Assembly (NCBI GenBank): GCA_035610835.1 | Contig: CM069457.1 | Coordinates: 45,112,381 to 45,176,380, forward strand | Origin: Ophiura sarsii | Taxonomy: Eukaryota > Echinodermata > Ophiuroidea > Amphilepidida > Ophiuridae | Direction of reading: 5' to 3' | DNA length: 64,000 nt | Shown: in pieces, positions 47,098 to 58,660 of the stretch | Layout: each line of letters starts with the position of its first letter | How positions within the stretch are numbered: position 1 is the first letter of the stretch | Translations under genes and position numbers: made by a program | Notes under the pieces: model-generated | What the model saw: only the letters and a program-made list of their open reading frames with translations | Told to the model about the DNA's origin: nothing | Databases searched by the model: none

Positions 47098-50000
47098 CTG
47101 GGATTGTCCATAATTCGGGCCCTGGTATCCGTACCAGGTGGGTAGTTATGCGCATTGTAGACGACTGGGGGCGGTGGTGGCCCACGTACAGGGGGCTGCC
47201 TCGTTGAAGTGACGCAGAAAACGACACCGACGATCAGCAGTAACAGAATAGCGCCACCAACACCGGCAGCTATACCGATGATGGCTCCAGTTGATAATGC
47301 TGTTGACGAAATTTTCAAACACTTTTACAGACTTAACCTTAACATTGTTTGGGTATTCTTCAAATTAGCAGAAAAAACATAGATTGATTTGAAATGCATA
47401 AGGGAAAAAGTCTATCCCTGACAAAAACTGTATCATACATTAAATGTCTACCATACATCTAGCTTTAAATACGGATTCCGAATGTAGTCAACTAGAAGCT
47501 GATTGAGAAACAAATGGCGTAAGGGGATTAAACTTTGACCCTGATATTAATCAGGCTGATTTGAGATTATTATTGAGAAGTTAGTGGCACAGACCATTAA
47601 TCACGCACATGTTAATGGTGAGTAATCAGTCAATAATAGACTATTAATATAAAAGAGGTTGAGTTGTTACAGTATGGGGCCTACTTCAGAATTCTGGTTA
47701 CGACACCGAATAAATGGAGAGATTGAAAGCATCGTATGTCAAATAACTCCACCATCAGTGAAGGTGAATAAACCTTAATAATTACCAGGTCCAGAAGGCT
47801 CATCATCGTCCTCGATAGTGACGATGGCTTCATTGGAAAAACCAACGACGCCATCTGTAGTGTCAATAATGAGCACAGTGAATGTCTCATCCTCCTCCTT
47901 GTAGTTATCATCACGGATTTGCACAGTGACAGTCTTGGTACGTTCATCGGCTCCGAAATAGACCAACTGGTTGGTTAAGACAGTGTAATCAACGCCTGCA
48001 GTGGCTACACCTGTGCCCAGACCACTCACCATTTGCACACCTGAAAATGCCAGAACCGTGCTTGATTTGTTTATGTATCATGCTATCAAAGTAGGTTCAT
48101 ACCCAGTGGTCTGATGACCATCAAGAGCAAAAAGGAAGGTTTGGTGACTGATGTTGGTTCTTCAGGTTACCTCTTTAGCTTAAGTTATCGTCGCCTGGCG
48201 GCCTGTTAACAATTTCCACGCGGCTATTATGTTACCATACACAAAACAGATTGTTCAGAAACCTTTCCAAACTTTCAAAGTCTATCACAAGGGTTACTGA
48301 ATCAATACTAGGAATGTTTGTACTTAAATTAATGCATTTCTCAAGGAAATTCCAAATATGGTGATGAAATTCAATAATTTTTATATTTCTAAAACATTTT
48401 TTGAAATTTTGGAATGTCGTCTGCAGCCGCCTGCCGCGTGGAAAGTGTCAAGTTATTTCCTTTAGTGAGTGAGGCTGGCCTTTGGATATCTGAATGTCTT
48501 CATACTCACGTTCATACCACAATTTCACGGATTTTACTATAATAACTCCTTGTTAATACATTACCCAAACCCTTCCCTCTATCCCAACATCTGCATTAGT
48601 TACTTACGCACTGTTGATGGTAAAATAGTATTGCCCACCCTATCAATGGTCAGAGTCACAGAGCCACGACTTTCAAGTACCCTGTATGAAGTATCCCGGA
48701 AGTTCACCCGGCCTGTGAAGTTGAGGAAAATAAGGTTTCAAGATGAAATAGCAAAACTAGATAATGTCTATGGTGTTATTAGAGGTATGAGGGAAACTCT
48801 AAATACATTTTATTATTTTGAATTCATTTTAGGAGAAATTTAAGTTAGACTTTCCCCTTTCTCTGAACATCGTTACAGAATACAGGAATCCCTAGAAGTG
48901 GTTAGGCTAGGACATTATAAAGCGTAAAATAAAAAGGCTACAGACAGGAGGGAAGTGTGAAATCACAACAATCTTGCGGGAATCAAAGGATGACAAACGT
49001 TCGGACTTAAATTGTAGATTTTCTTTCCAATTCTGTGAGTGGCTGTTTGCTTTTTCGGAATATAACACATTTAAAAACAGCTAATAATAAAGTTTAAGCA
49101 ATTCCAATTGGTTCTCAGAAGAAGAAAAACAGCGATTTTGTATATATATGAGACAAAAAAAGCGTACATTAATTAGTGTGATCACCCTTCTGCAGTGCGT
49201 CTTACTGCGCTTCTCCTGCGTACTTAATCGGCGCAATACGCCGGCGCATGGCGTACACACCGTATGGGATTGGATACTATGTTTGTGGGTTTCTGGTCTC
49301 GCTCGGGAAAATAATAGGCCCACGGTCTCCAGTCACCTCGGGGAGCTATTTTGCACCATTTCCCTCATGAGCAGTAAATATTTGCTTACTAACAGGAACC
49401 GTGTTTTATGCTTGGACCGAGGTTACACGTATGAATGGATCCGCAAAAAAAAAGCTATATTTGCACTTTGTATCGATATATTGTCTACTCATAAGAAGCG
49501 AAACGAGGGATCTTGCTCCATCGGATACATCTGAACCCAACTTGAACTCAAATCTGATCATATTTTGCAGAGAAATTGTGAAATTCGGATACTAAGGATG
49601 TCGCAGCACGACCGGAAACGGGACAACAACACGTACGCGGGAGCTGTATATCAAGCCGTGACTACGCAGCGAGACGGGGAGACAGATCACCCGGGCGCTG
49701 ATCCGGCTAAGCAGCAGAATCAAGGTTTCTTACCGGTAATATTCTTTAAAGGCAGAGACGCCGTTGAGTACACGGACTGGGATAATTATATAACCAATGA
49801 AGAAGTGTACTTACAATTATGTAAAACAATAAGACCGGAATATATAGAAGGAGTGCAGAAGGTAGGAGGGCTGTGGCGACTATACATTACAGATAGACAA
49901 GCTAGATGCAAGCTGTTGGCAGAGGGGCTCAACATCAGAGAAAGGAATATAACAATACACGAGAGAAATCCTTTCCTGCGCCCATTAAACAGCACGATGG

Positions 50001-53000
50001 TCAGAGTATGTGATGTGCCGTTATCCGTACATGATTCTGAAGTAGTGAACGCGTTAAGACGTTGTGGAGCAGAACTAATTGGAGAATGCACTAAAGAAAA
50101 TCTAAGGGTAGGTGGGAAGCTGGTCAACTGTCTGACCGGAAATCGCAGAATTCCGATAAAAACACCAGTCAACCCTTTACCGAGATATCTAGCCATCAAT
50201 GATGTCAAAGCAAAGATATATCACCATGGACAGCCAAACACCAATGACGTCACCTGTAATAATTGTTGGGTAAAAGGCCACTACACTGCCACATGCAGAA
50301 ACAAAATCAGGTGCAGACATTGCAACAATGAAGGACATATTATACAAGCTGCCTGTCCCAACAAGGGAAAAAATTATGACAAACCAGAAGCTGCCTGTCC
50401 CAACGAGGGACAAAAGGATGACAAACCAGAAACACAGCAAAAATCATCTAATGCCTCTGCAAACATACCAAAAGGAAAAAGCATCCTAAAACTGAAAGCA
50501 GGGAAACTTGAAATAACGAGAAATCCTCGTACACCTGAGCGCACACCTGAGCGTAACAATACCCAAGCAGACTGTACAATTGACGAAGACACGGCAAAGG
50601 ACAATACATGTACATCACAATCCTCAGCACCTCCATCTGACTCCTCAGATGAAGAGGAAGACAAACAGAACCTTTCCAGCATGAGTGCTCTGACCCCTTC
50701 ACCTAACTTCCTAAGTGGCACGATGATGGGGAAGAGAAAGCAGAAGAGTCAAAGAAAGCCGAGGAGCAGAAAATCAAGACATAAATAAACCTGCTACAGG
50801 TACTGACACTTTATCAATACAAATAATCTATATCTAGAAATCTACCATCATCATGGTTTGTACGCATTTTATTTCTTTAAATGTTAGAGGTTTAAGAAAC
50901 AGAGAAAAAGGCAAACTATCTACAATTGGATTAAAACTCAAAAAGCAGATATATGTTTTTTACAAGAAACTTACCTCGATAAAGATCTTGAAAAGGTTGT
51001 AAGAAAGGAGTGGAAAGGAGACATTATAAATTCATTTGGCTCTATACACAGTAGAGGTGTTTCAATTTTAATTAATGAAAATCTAGATGTAAATATTGAA
51101 AACGTACATATTGCAGATGATGGGAGAAAAATTCTGGTTAACCTTAAGATTAATGATGCTTTAATGACAGTAGTTAACATATATGCGCCTACAATACATA
51201 GGAACAGAGAAGTCTTTTTTTAAAAAACGTACCATTGGATAAAAAGAAATGCAAAATATGATGATCTTATGATTGGAGGTGATTTTAACTGTGTTCAAAA
51301 TAAATGTAAGGATACAAATAATGTAAAAGGGAAATGTATGAAATACAAACATTTACAAAAACTTATGAAATATTTCAATCTTGTTGATATTTGGAGAAAA
51401 AGATGGCCCAATAAACGACAATTTACCTGGCGGCAATTATCTCTTGGTATTGCATCCAGATTGGATTATTGGTTAATAAAAGACAACTTAAACAATTATG
51501 TAGAATCAACTGATATTAGACCTTCTGTAAAATCAGACCATAATGCTATTTCGCTGAAGCTAAGAAATGGTACACGAATAAACGGCCCTAGTTATTGGAA
51601 ATTTAATGCATCGCTAACAACTGATGTAGAATACATTGAAAGAATCAAAAATGTTATAACAAATTGTTTATATGATTGTAACAGTCAGAGATTATCACAT
51701 CAATTGACCTGGGAGACGTGTAAGATTGCCATTAAATCCTTTTCGATTGATTATTGTAAAGAAAAATCCAAAGATAGAAATAAAGAGGTGATCCAATTAC
51801 AGATCGATGTTAAAAACCTGGAGGAAAAAATGGATTGTAATCCGACCAGGTTTAAACAAGATTATGTAGATGCTAAGTCAAAGCTTGACAAAATATATAC
51901 AAGTATTACAAAAGGTGCAATTATCCGATCAAGAATAAAGTGGTACGAAGAAGGTGAAACCAACACTAAATATTTTATGAATTTAGAAAAATACAAAGGT
52001 GAGAAGAATTCAATAGTAGAATTAAAAACACAGAGAGGTAAAAATCTAACTAAATTAAATGACATATTGAAAGAGACGGTAGCATATTATCATGATCTAT
52101 ATAAATCAAAAAAAGTAGGATGTGATGTTATTAATAATTATGTTAACAATACAAATGTTAAGCAATTATCAGAAGACGATGCAAATATTTGCGAAGGTAT
52201 GTTATCTATTGATGAGTGTACGAAAGCTGTAAGTAAATTAACATTAAATAAATTACCTGGCAGCGATGGCTTAACGCCAGAATTTTATAAAACATTTTGG
52301 GAAGATATAAAAGAAATCGTTACTAATTCGCTTAATGAAGGCTTCAACATAGGAGAACTTTCATTTTCACAAAAAAAGAGGTGTCATAAAACTCTTATAT
52401 AAAAAGGGAGAAAGAAATGATCTAAACAATTATCGACCAATATCTCTTTTAAACTATGATTATAAGATATGTACGTTAGCTTTAACTACGAGATTGCAAA
52501 ATATTGTTGGGAATATAGTTAGTGAAGATCAAACAGGGTATATTAAAGGGAGGTTTATTGGACAAAACATACGACTAATTGATGACGTTATAAATTACTA
52601 CACAGAGAATGATAAGGATGGTGCAATACTCTTTGTGGATTTTCAAAAAGCTTTTGACTCGCTGGAAATTAATTTTTTAATATCATGTCTAAACAAAATG
52701 GGCTTTGGCCCACAATTCATATCATGGGTAAATACTTTGTATAAGAATATAAATAGCTGTATTTCTGTAAATGGTTGGGTATCTAAATCATTTGGTCTTG
52801 GTAGAGGAATTCGACAAGGCTGTCCGCTCTCTGCACTGCTTTTTATTATAGCGGCTGAATTCATGTCTACCAATATAAGAAATGCTGATCACATAAATGG
52901 TGTAAAATTCGATAATGACAAAAATCTAGAAGTTAAAATAACACAATTAGCCGATGATACTACAATATTTGTAAATTATATTCATTCTGTTACGACTGTT

Positions 53001-55402
53001 ATAGATACAATAACAAAATTCAGTAATGCCTCGGGTGTAACAATGAATCTAAGCAAAAGTGAAGGCATGTGGTTAGGTAAAACAATACCTGTTAATTTAA
53101 ACAAAGACATCAAATGGACAAACAAACCGGTGAAATGTTTAGGAGTTTATTTCAGCAAAGACAAACAAGTAGCAGAAGACCTTAACTGGAAACCCAAAAT
53201 AGATAAAATAGATAAAATTTTAAATGGCTGGAAAGCAAGAAAACTTACATACTACGGGAAGGTAGCTATAATAAAAACATTGGGAATATCACAAATTTTG
53301 TATAATGCAACTTCTTTAAATGTTCCAAAATATGTCATAAAAGCAATCAATACTAAACTATTCAGGTATCTTTGGGGTTCTAACTGTGAAAAGGTCAAAA
53401 GAGATACAATCACTGGATATATGGAATATGGTGGTTTAAATATGCCTAATGTAGAATATCACATAATAGCTCTAAAAATCAAATGGATTTCAAGATTACT
53501 TGACCAGAATGAAGATGCCACGTGGAAACGAGTTGTGAAACAATGGTTTGATCCACTTGGTGGCTTATCTTTTCTACTTGATCTCAATTGTAAAAGTGAA
53601 GATGTATATGATATAACTAAAGGTAAATTACCATCTTTTTATCAAGATTTATTAAAATCATGGTTTTATTTACAAAATTAACGTAATAAGGATAATTCAA
53701 ACAATGCTATGTTATGGGGAAATGATAATGTAAGAAATGGTGGTAAAGTTTTGTTTTTTCGTAAATGGATACACGCTCATATATATTATTTGAGTGATAT
53801 TATTGTTGATAATAGATTTGTTAACTTGAGAGAACTCGAAAGTATTATAAAATGTCCTTTTAACATGTTTAATTTACACAAGCTGTTAACATCATTACCT
53901 AAACGTTGGAAAGAGAGGATCAAAAAAGGAGATTTAAGATGGTGTGAACAAATTAAACAAAATACTTTTTTTGAAATAAATGACCAAAATGTACATGTTT
54001 CTATGTTAAGTTCGAAAAACATTTATATGATGTTAAATCAAGATAAACAACAAGCAAAATGTATTAACTATTGGGAACAAAAGTTGACACCAAGAAATGA
54101 CTGGCACAACATATTCTTGTTTAAGATTAAGAATAGAATTCTAAACAAGATTGGTCACTTTCAATTTAACCTGATTTATAACCTACTTCCATGCAAAAAA
54201 AATCTATATAAATGGAAATTAGTAGAATCAGACAAATGTATTTTCTGTAATCAACTTGATGATTATACACATTTTTTTGTCTCATGTATCAAGAATAAGT
54301 CCTTTTGGAAACAAATAGCAACATGTTTGAGAACTCTTAAATATAATTCTTTCAGAATATCCCTTGAATACGTAATTTGTGGCTGGAAAATAAATAACTC
54401 TGAATTTGATATAGCCAATGTTATAATTATCCTTGCATGTTATGCAATATACAAGTTTCGCATGATATATAATGAAACCCAAAAAGAGATTCCAATATTC
54501 CATTTGTTTTATTTAGAAGTTAAAAAACTTAATGATCTACTAGCTAATTCAAAAAAATACCAGAGGATTCCAATCACAAATACAGAACAATGGAACGAAT
54601 TAAAAATGTGTCTAAACATATAAATTAGTTGATTTATTTTGTTTTGTTTTCGTTATATATCTCTATCAAAATATATTGTATTTGTTTGTCGACTCGACTG
54701 AGAGCGTCATGTATCTTTGAAAATCGTGAACCACTAAGCTAAGGTTAAACGATATTTGATGGTATAGGTGACTCTCTGATCGAGGCATGAATTTTTCTTT
54801 GTAACTTATCAACAATAACAAAAATGAATATTCTTAATACTATGTTATAAATATGTTATGATTAAGAAAATAAAAGCACGAGTGCTCCATGCACTGTGGA
54901 AACGTAAAAAACAAATTAAAAAAAACAAAAACAAAACAGGAACCGTGTAAGAATGTTTTGAGTAGAACAACCAGGAGAATAAATTTAAAAAATAATACTA
55001 CCACCCGCATTTATATCAGACAATATAACACGGGTTTGGTCTATAACATACATTTATTCTCATACTATAAGGGAATTTTCTAAGGGAACTATAAGCCTTA
55101 GGGAATTGCATTTTGTTTCTTGAGAATCCTTATAATACAGGCATAGGGTTTAGAAGAAAAAAAGCGAAATTGCAATTACCATCATCATCTTGTACAGTGA
55201 CTGTGGCTGTAGCTGTCCCCAACCTGCACGTTGGTTCCTTGGATCTCAATGGTAAAAGTCTCCGTTGGTTCCTCAAAACTGTCGTCAAGAATAGTGAGGG
55301 GAACCGATGCGGTATTAGAATTTGTAGAGAATTCCACACGACGATTGCTGAAGCTGATATAATCAGATCTGGCCCGTGCAGTGCCATCTCTGGTCGAAAC
55401 GT
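47098..55402 (-). CDS. Calx-beta domain single-pass membrane protein, four exons visible, partial
   Basis: Transcribed right to left: 55,402-55,180, 48,712-48,608, 48,040-47,786 and 47,299-47,098. Joined phases are 1-1-1 and all borders are AG/GT. The first exon is the second half of one Calx-beta domain (VSTRDGTARARSDY, ILDDSFEEPTETFTIEI, ending VTVQDDD). Exons two and three form a complete further domain (FRDTSYRVLESRGSVTLTI to AIVTIEDDD). Exon four gives a membrane helix (IIGIAAGVGGAILLLLIVGV) and a Pro-rich cytoplasmic segment (RGPPPPPVVY), and ends at a donor, so the tail continues outside. Calx-beta domains are extracellular, often calcium-binding, as in FRAS1/FREM and ADGRV1; the exact family is not clear. 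The first exon is one base too long (see the separate entry). An L1-Tx1-like LINE fills the first intron. Confidence 0.85.
48210..48447 (+). mobile_element. TTAA-flanked MITE family, copy 5
   Basis: CAATTTCCACGCGGC to CCGCGTGGAAAGTG in the Calx-beta intron; left border TTAA, right border decayed to TCAA. Body collinear with copy 4. Confidence 0.82.
49565..50788 (+). CDS. LINE ORF1, RNA-binding protein with CCHC zinc knuckles
   Basis: An intact frame of 407 codons (a second Met at 49,598 would give 396). The middle part has the MVRVCDVPLSVHDSEV region typical of ORF1 of the Tx1 group. A CCHC knuckle (CNNCWVKGHYTATC) is followed by a second (CRHCNNEGHIIQAAC) with one extra residue before the last Cys. 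A 14-residue unit (AACPN.G..DKPE) is then duplicated in tandem. The C-terminus is acidic and then strongly basic (KSQRKPRSRKSRHK). Such proteins coat LINE RNA in the retrotransposition particle. Confidence 0.85.
   Translation: MQRNCEIRILRMSQHDRKRDNNTYAGAVYQAVTTQRDGETDHPGADPAKQQNQGFLPVIFFKGRDAVEYTDWDNYITNEEVYLQLCKTIRPEYIEGVQKVGGLWRLYITDRQARCKLLAEGLNIRERNITIHERNPFLRPLNSTMVRVCDVPLSVHDSEVVNALRRCGAELIGECTKENLRVGGKLVNCLTGNRRIPIKTPVNPLPRYLAINDVKAKIYHHGQPNTNDVTCNNCWVKGHYTATCRNKIRCRHCNNEGHIIQAACPNKGKNYDKPEAACPNEGQKDDKPETQQKSSNASANIPKGKSILKLKAGKLEITRNPRTPERTPERNNTQADCTIDEDTAKDNTCTSQSSAPPSDSSDEEEDKQNLSSMSALTPSPNFLSGTMMGKRKQKSQRKPRSRKSRHK
50853..54623 (+). pseudogene. LINE ORF2 (AP endonuclease plus reverse transcriptase), broken
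   Basis: Motifs in order: LNVRGLR, LQETYLD, NIYAPT, GGDFN and SDHNAI of the endonuclease; LPGSDGLTPEFY, NNYRPISLLNYDYKI, LFVDFQKAFDS, IRQGCPLSALLF and LADD of the RT; and a C-terminal CIFCNQLDDYTHFFVSC zinc-finger-like motif. At least four lesions are present: a shift near 50,925, a shift at the T/A run near 51,220, a shift at the A-run near 52,372, and an in-frame TAA at 53,679-53,681. LADD in place of YADD and the CCHC tail fit the Tx1 clade of L1. Confidence 0.88.
55180..55402 (-). pseudogene. Calx-beta exon with a +1 frameshift
   Basis: The exon is 223 nt, but phase 1 entry and phase 1 exit need a multiple of three. The extra base sits in the CCCC run at 55,217-55,220 (GGGG on the coding strand): upstream the frame reads GTNVQVG; removing one base restores TATATVTVQDDD. 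It may be a pseudogenising mutation, an allele or a homopolymer sequencing error. Confidence 0.75.
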
Positions 55403-55547
55403 CTATATTAGATGATTCAAAAAGCCAAGAAAACATAGTATAAGAGCAACAGAGCCTAATGGTCTCAACATTTAAAGATTAATTCTCATAGGCCTATGTT
55501 CCAGCTTGTCTCCATGCCTGTATTTTACCCATAGGCCTATTTGTTTC

Positions 55548-55694
55548 CTATAACTTGAGCGCCCTGTCTGAGGCTTAAGTTTACCCCCTTTTTTCATTTC
55601 CCATAACTTGAATGCCCTGTCTGGGTCTCAAGTTTCCCGCCCCCCTATCTTATTTCCCACAACTTGAGTGCCCTGGCTGGGGCTCAAGTTTCTT
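55548..55694 (+). repeat. Tandem repeat, three units of about 63 bp
   Basis: Units share AACTTGAGTGCCCTGTCTGG and GCTCAAGTTT with diverged C/T-rich spacers; a fourth remnant is near 56,095. A C-run follows at about 55,702. Confidence 0.75.
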
Positions 55695-55904
55695 GTCTCT
55701 CCCCCCCCCCCCCCCTTTTTTTTGGTATTCTTGTGAGTCTGCTCTTATTGCAGCATTTCTTCCTCGTGATTTATCTTTCGTAGCATGCTCTACATCTGTC
55801 TGTTTTCATTTTAGCGTCTCTACTGATATTTTGCATTCTCCCTTCTGTATTGCTTGCTGCAATACATGTTGTATTCCCACTTGTTTTTGTTTTTCATTTT
55901 ACAT

Positions 55905-56075
55905 TTTACATTTTTATTTATGAACCCATGTATTTAGCCTCTTCATTTATTTTGTGATACATTCATTTATTATCCATTTCATTTATTTATTTATCTAGTT
56001 TAGTTATTACTTCACTTATCTATTTATATTATTTACAAAAATATTCATTTGTTTATAAGATTCATTTATTTCCTT
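55905..56075 (+). repeat. Degenerate TTCATTTATT simple repeat
   Basis: Imperfect ATTCATTTATT units over about 170 bp. Confidence 0.6.
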
Positions 56076-56429
56076 AAAGGCCTTTCCGGATCTCAAGTGT
56101 TTGCCCTGGGCAAAAGTCACATGACTCGCTACATACCCGAAACTCCGCGTACACATAATATAAACCCATGATGCAATACCGAAGTGAGACCGGCTACAAA
56201 CAGCAAATATGAACGAAATCCATGTCTAGAAATGTTTCGAAAAGTCAGTCTATTCATGTCAATGAAACCAGGGTTACAATATAAAGCAGCTTCGAATCAA
56301 TTTTTGGGCGAGAAACCCATCTTAAAAACATACAAAAAATATAAATATGAAGCATTTTAACTTCCGATTTATGGAATAATGCTCACAAAGGATATTTCAA
56401 TGTATTTCTGTTGTAATATTGTTATACAG
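56076..56429. other. Intergenic, nothing recognised
   Basis: No coding or repeat signal that I can support. Confidence 0.3.
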
Positions 56430-56503
56430 TGCGCCATTGGCTCAATCAGTAGCGCATCCGACTTGTGATCCAAAGGCCTGTGGTTCGAATCCCACCGGGA
56501 ACC
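56430..56503 (+). tRNA. tRNA-like pseudogene or SINE head
   Basis: A-box TGGCTCAATCAGTAGCGC and B-box GGTTCGAATCCC align with animal tRNA-Lys (TAGCTCAGTCGGTAGAGC). The anticodon stem TCCGA/TCCAA has two mismatches and the acceptor ends do not pair, so it is unlikely to give a working tRNA. Confidence 0.4.
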
Positions 56504-57371
56504 TATTCTTTCCGTTAGTATCATATTACATTTACCATTGTTGGTTTTGTTTTAATCGTTCCCCATAATCTTTGTGGATCCACACGAAACTTTTCACTTT
56601 ATTTGGAATGATTGTCTGACAAATTCAATGATCTTTTAATTTGAATGTAGGCCTAACTTTTACTTGTTCAGCGTTGCGTAAATTGAATTATTGAGACCGC
56701 AATAAGCTGTACACCCCAAGGCCAATTGTGCCATTATGAACAAGTCAATGGTCCTTGAATCGATATTCTTATTTTCCGTGTACATGTACGGTCATACTCT
56801 TGTATCAACATTATTATCTGTTTCAGCTTTGTTGAAATACCGGGCGTGGAATCATCATTTTGTACCTAGATTATTTGTGCGGTTCACGGGTTTCGCGGTT
56901 GCAAGGCGAATATCCAAAGCACCAGTTGGAAATTGGATTCAGACAAAAATGAGAATGACATCTGAAGCGTTTTATCAGCTAAGACAACAATGTTTTGACA
57001 TTTAAAATGAAAACCTCCGTTGTATTATGAATGAAAGACACATTATTGTTCTATGATACTAATCCTCAAAAAAACGTATGACATAATTATGATACCAATA
57101 GGACCCTTTTTTAAGAATTTGGTGATGTTTGATGTTTTAATTTAATAGCTGTGAATTGTCGGATAATTTTGATTACAAATGTTTGTTTGTTGGTTGTTGG
57201 TGTGTTTGTTAGTTTTGGGGTTTTTTTTTTGGGGGGGGGGGGGGGGGAAATTTGATAACCCTTCATAGTCGGGTATCTACAGAGGGATAGTGTGCATCCC
57301 CCCAGAACTCCCCAAACCAATTTTTTTTACTTGCTATTATGATCCTAAGACATAATCAGGATGTTAACAAT
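56504..57371. other. Intergenic with a poly(G) tract
   Basis: A frame at 56,736-57,005 has no family resemblance. A run of about 17 G after a T-run lies at 57,229-57,247. Confidence 0.35.
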
Positions 57372-58660
57372 AATATTTCATAATGCTAAGGGGTTATGCA
57401 AGATGGCGTCCAAAATGGCCGCCATAACTGGTCAAATCTCATAAAATGACGTATACATGTAGCAATCAAATTGTATAGTGAAAGTATAGTTTTAATAGTG
57501 GGATGTATGTATTAGACTACTAGACACTCATATCCAGAACTTTTGCTTTGTTAACACACCTAAATCCAAGATGGCCGCCAAAATGGCCGCCAAAATTGGT
57601 AAAATTCTATTTGGCATATATAAACCAACATGTATGATCAGAGTATAGTTTTAACAACGGGATGTATGTGTTAGACCACTAGAAACTCATATCTAGTATT
57701 TTTGCTTTGTTAACATACTTTAAAACCAAAATGGCCACCAAATTAATGGCCAAAAATGGTCAAAAGTGGTCAAAATTCCATAAAATAGCATAATATCAAC
57801 CGAAATGTATGATGAAAATATAGTTTTAACGATGGAATGTATGTGTTAGACCACTAGTAACTCATATCCAGTATTTTTGCTCTGTTAACATAGTTCAAAA
57901 TCCAAAATTGTTGCCAAAATGGCCCCCAAAATGGTTCCCGAAGTGGCTGCAAAAATTGTCAAATTCCATAAAATGGGTTAATAACAACCTAATACACCTA
58001 TCAGTTGTAAGACGCACTATACGACCCCCGGGAGTGGTGCGTCACTTTACCGAGGTGCGTCAACTTCTCATGTACCATGACGCAGCCTGTGTCAAAAAAA
58101 CGACGGACCATTGCCATCCAAATACGCACCCTCAGTCAACTATCTGCCCATTCGCACCCATGTAAAGTGACGGACCTTTACGCACCCTCCGTCATTTTTT
58201 TGACGGACCAAAGGCTGCCACTGACGTACCCTCCGTCAATAATTATTGGTAAACGACGCACCCACGACGCACCTCTCCCGGGGGTCGTATAGTGCGTCTT
58301 ACAACTGATAGGTGTATAAATGTATGATGAAAATATAGTTTAAATGATGGGATGTATGTATTAGACCACTAGTAACTCTCATCTAGTATTTGTACTTTGT
58401 TAACATACTTAGAAATCCAAAATGGCCCCCAAAATGGGTCCCAAAATGACTGAACAAATTGTTGGAATTCCATAAAATGGGATAATATCAAATAAAATAT
58501 ATGATGAAAGTATAGTTTTAACATTTGGGTGTATGTATTAAACCACTAGTAACTCATATCCAGTATATTTGCATTGTAATAACATACTCTAAAACCAAGA
58601 TGGCCACCAAAATGGCCGCTGTAAATGTAAAAATAGTCTACATGAGTGTATGATAACCTC
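57372..58660 (+). repeat. Tandem satellite, about 160-190-bp units, with AAAATGGCC cores
   Basis: Five to six diverged units, each with (A)AGATGGCCGCC/AAAATGGCC motifs, then TATGATGAAAATATAGTTTT, GGGATGTATGT, TTAGACCACTAGTAACTCAT and TTTGTTAACATA. One unit is split by the MITE at 57,995. Confidence 0.8.
57995..58314. mobile_element. TA-flanked MITE, 320 bp, identical 40-bp TIRs
   Basis: Ends CACCTATCAGTTGTAAGACG and continues CACTATACGACCCCCGGGAG, exactly inverted at the right; TA on both sides. The neighbouring satellite units give the empty site. GACGCACC and GACGGACC motifs recur inside. Identical TIRs suggest a recent insertion. Confidence 0.88.

Larger units (their letters stand above)
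49380..54945 (+). mobile_element. L1-Tx1-like LINE, nearly full length
   Basis: ORF1 with zinc knuckles precedes an endonuclease/RT ORF2, then a 3' region with AATAAA (54,868-54,873) and an A-rich end near 54,945. The 5' border is not clear; 49,380 is an estimate. It lies in the intron between Calx-beta exons, opposite to the gene. Codon use is AT-rich in ORF2 but mixed in ORF1. Confidence 0.85.

Noticed and set aside
56736..57005. 89-codon frame beginning MNKSMVLESIF
   Set aside because: Hydrophobic start but no recognisable family or gene context; likely chance.
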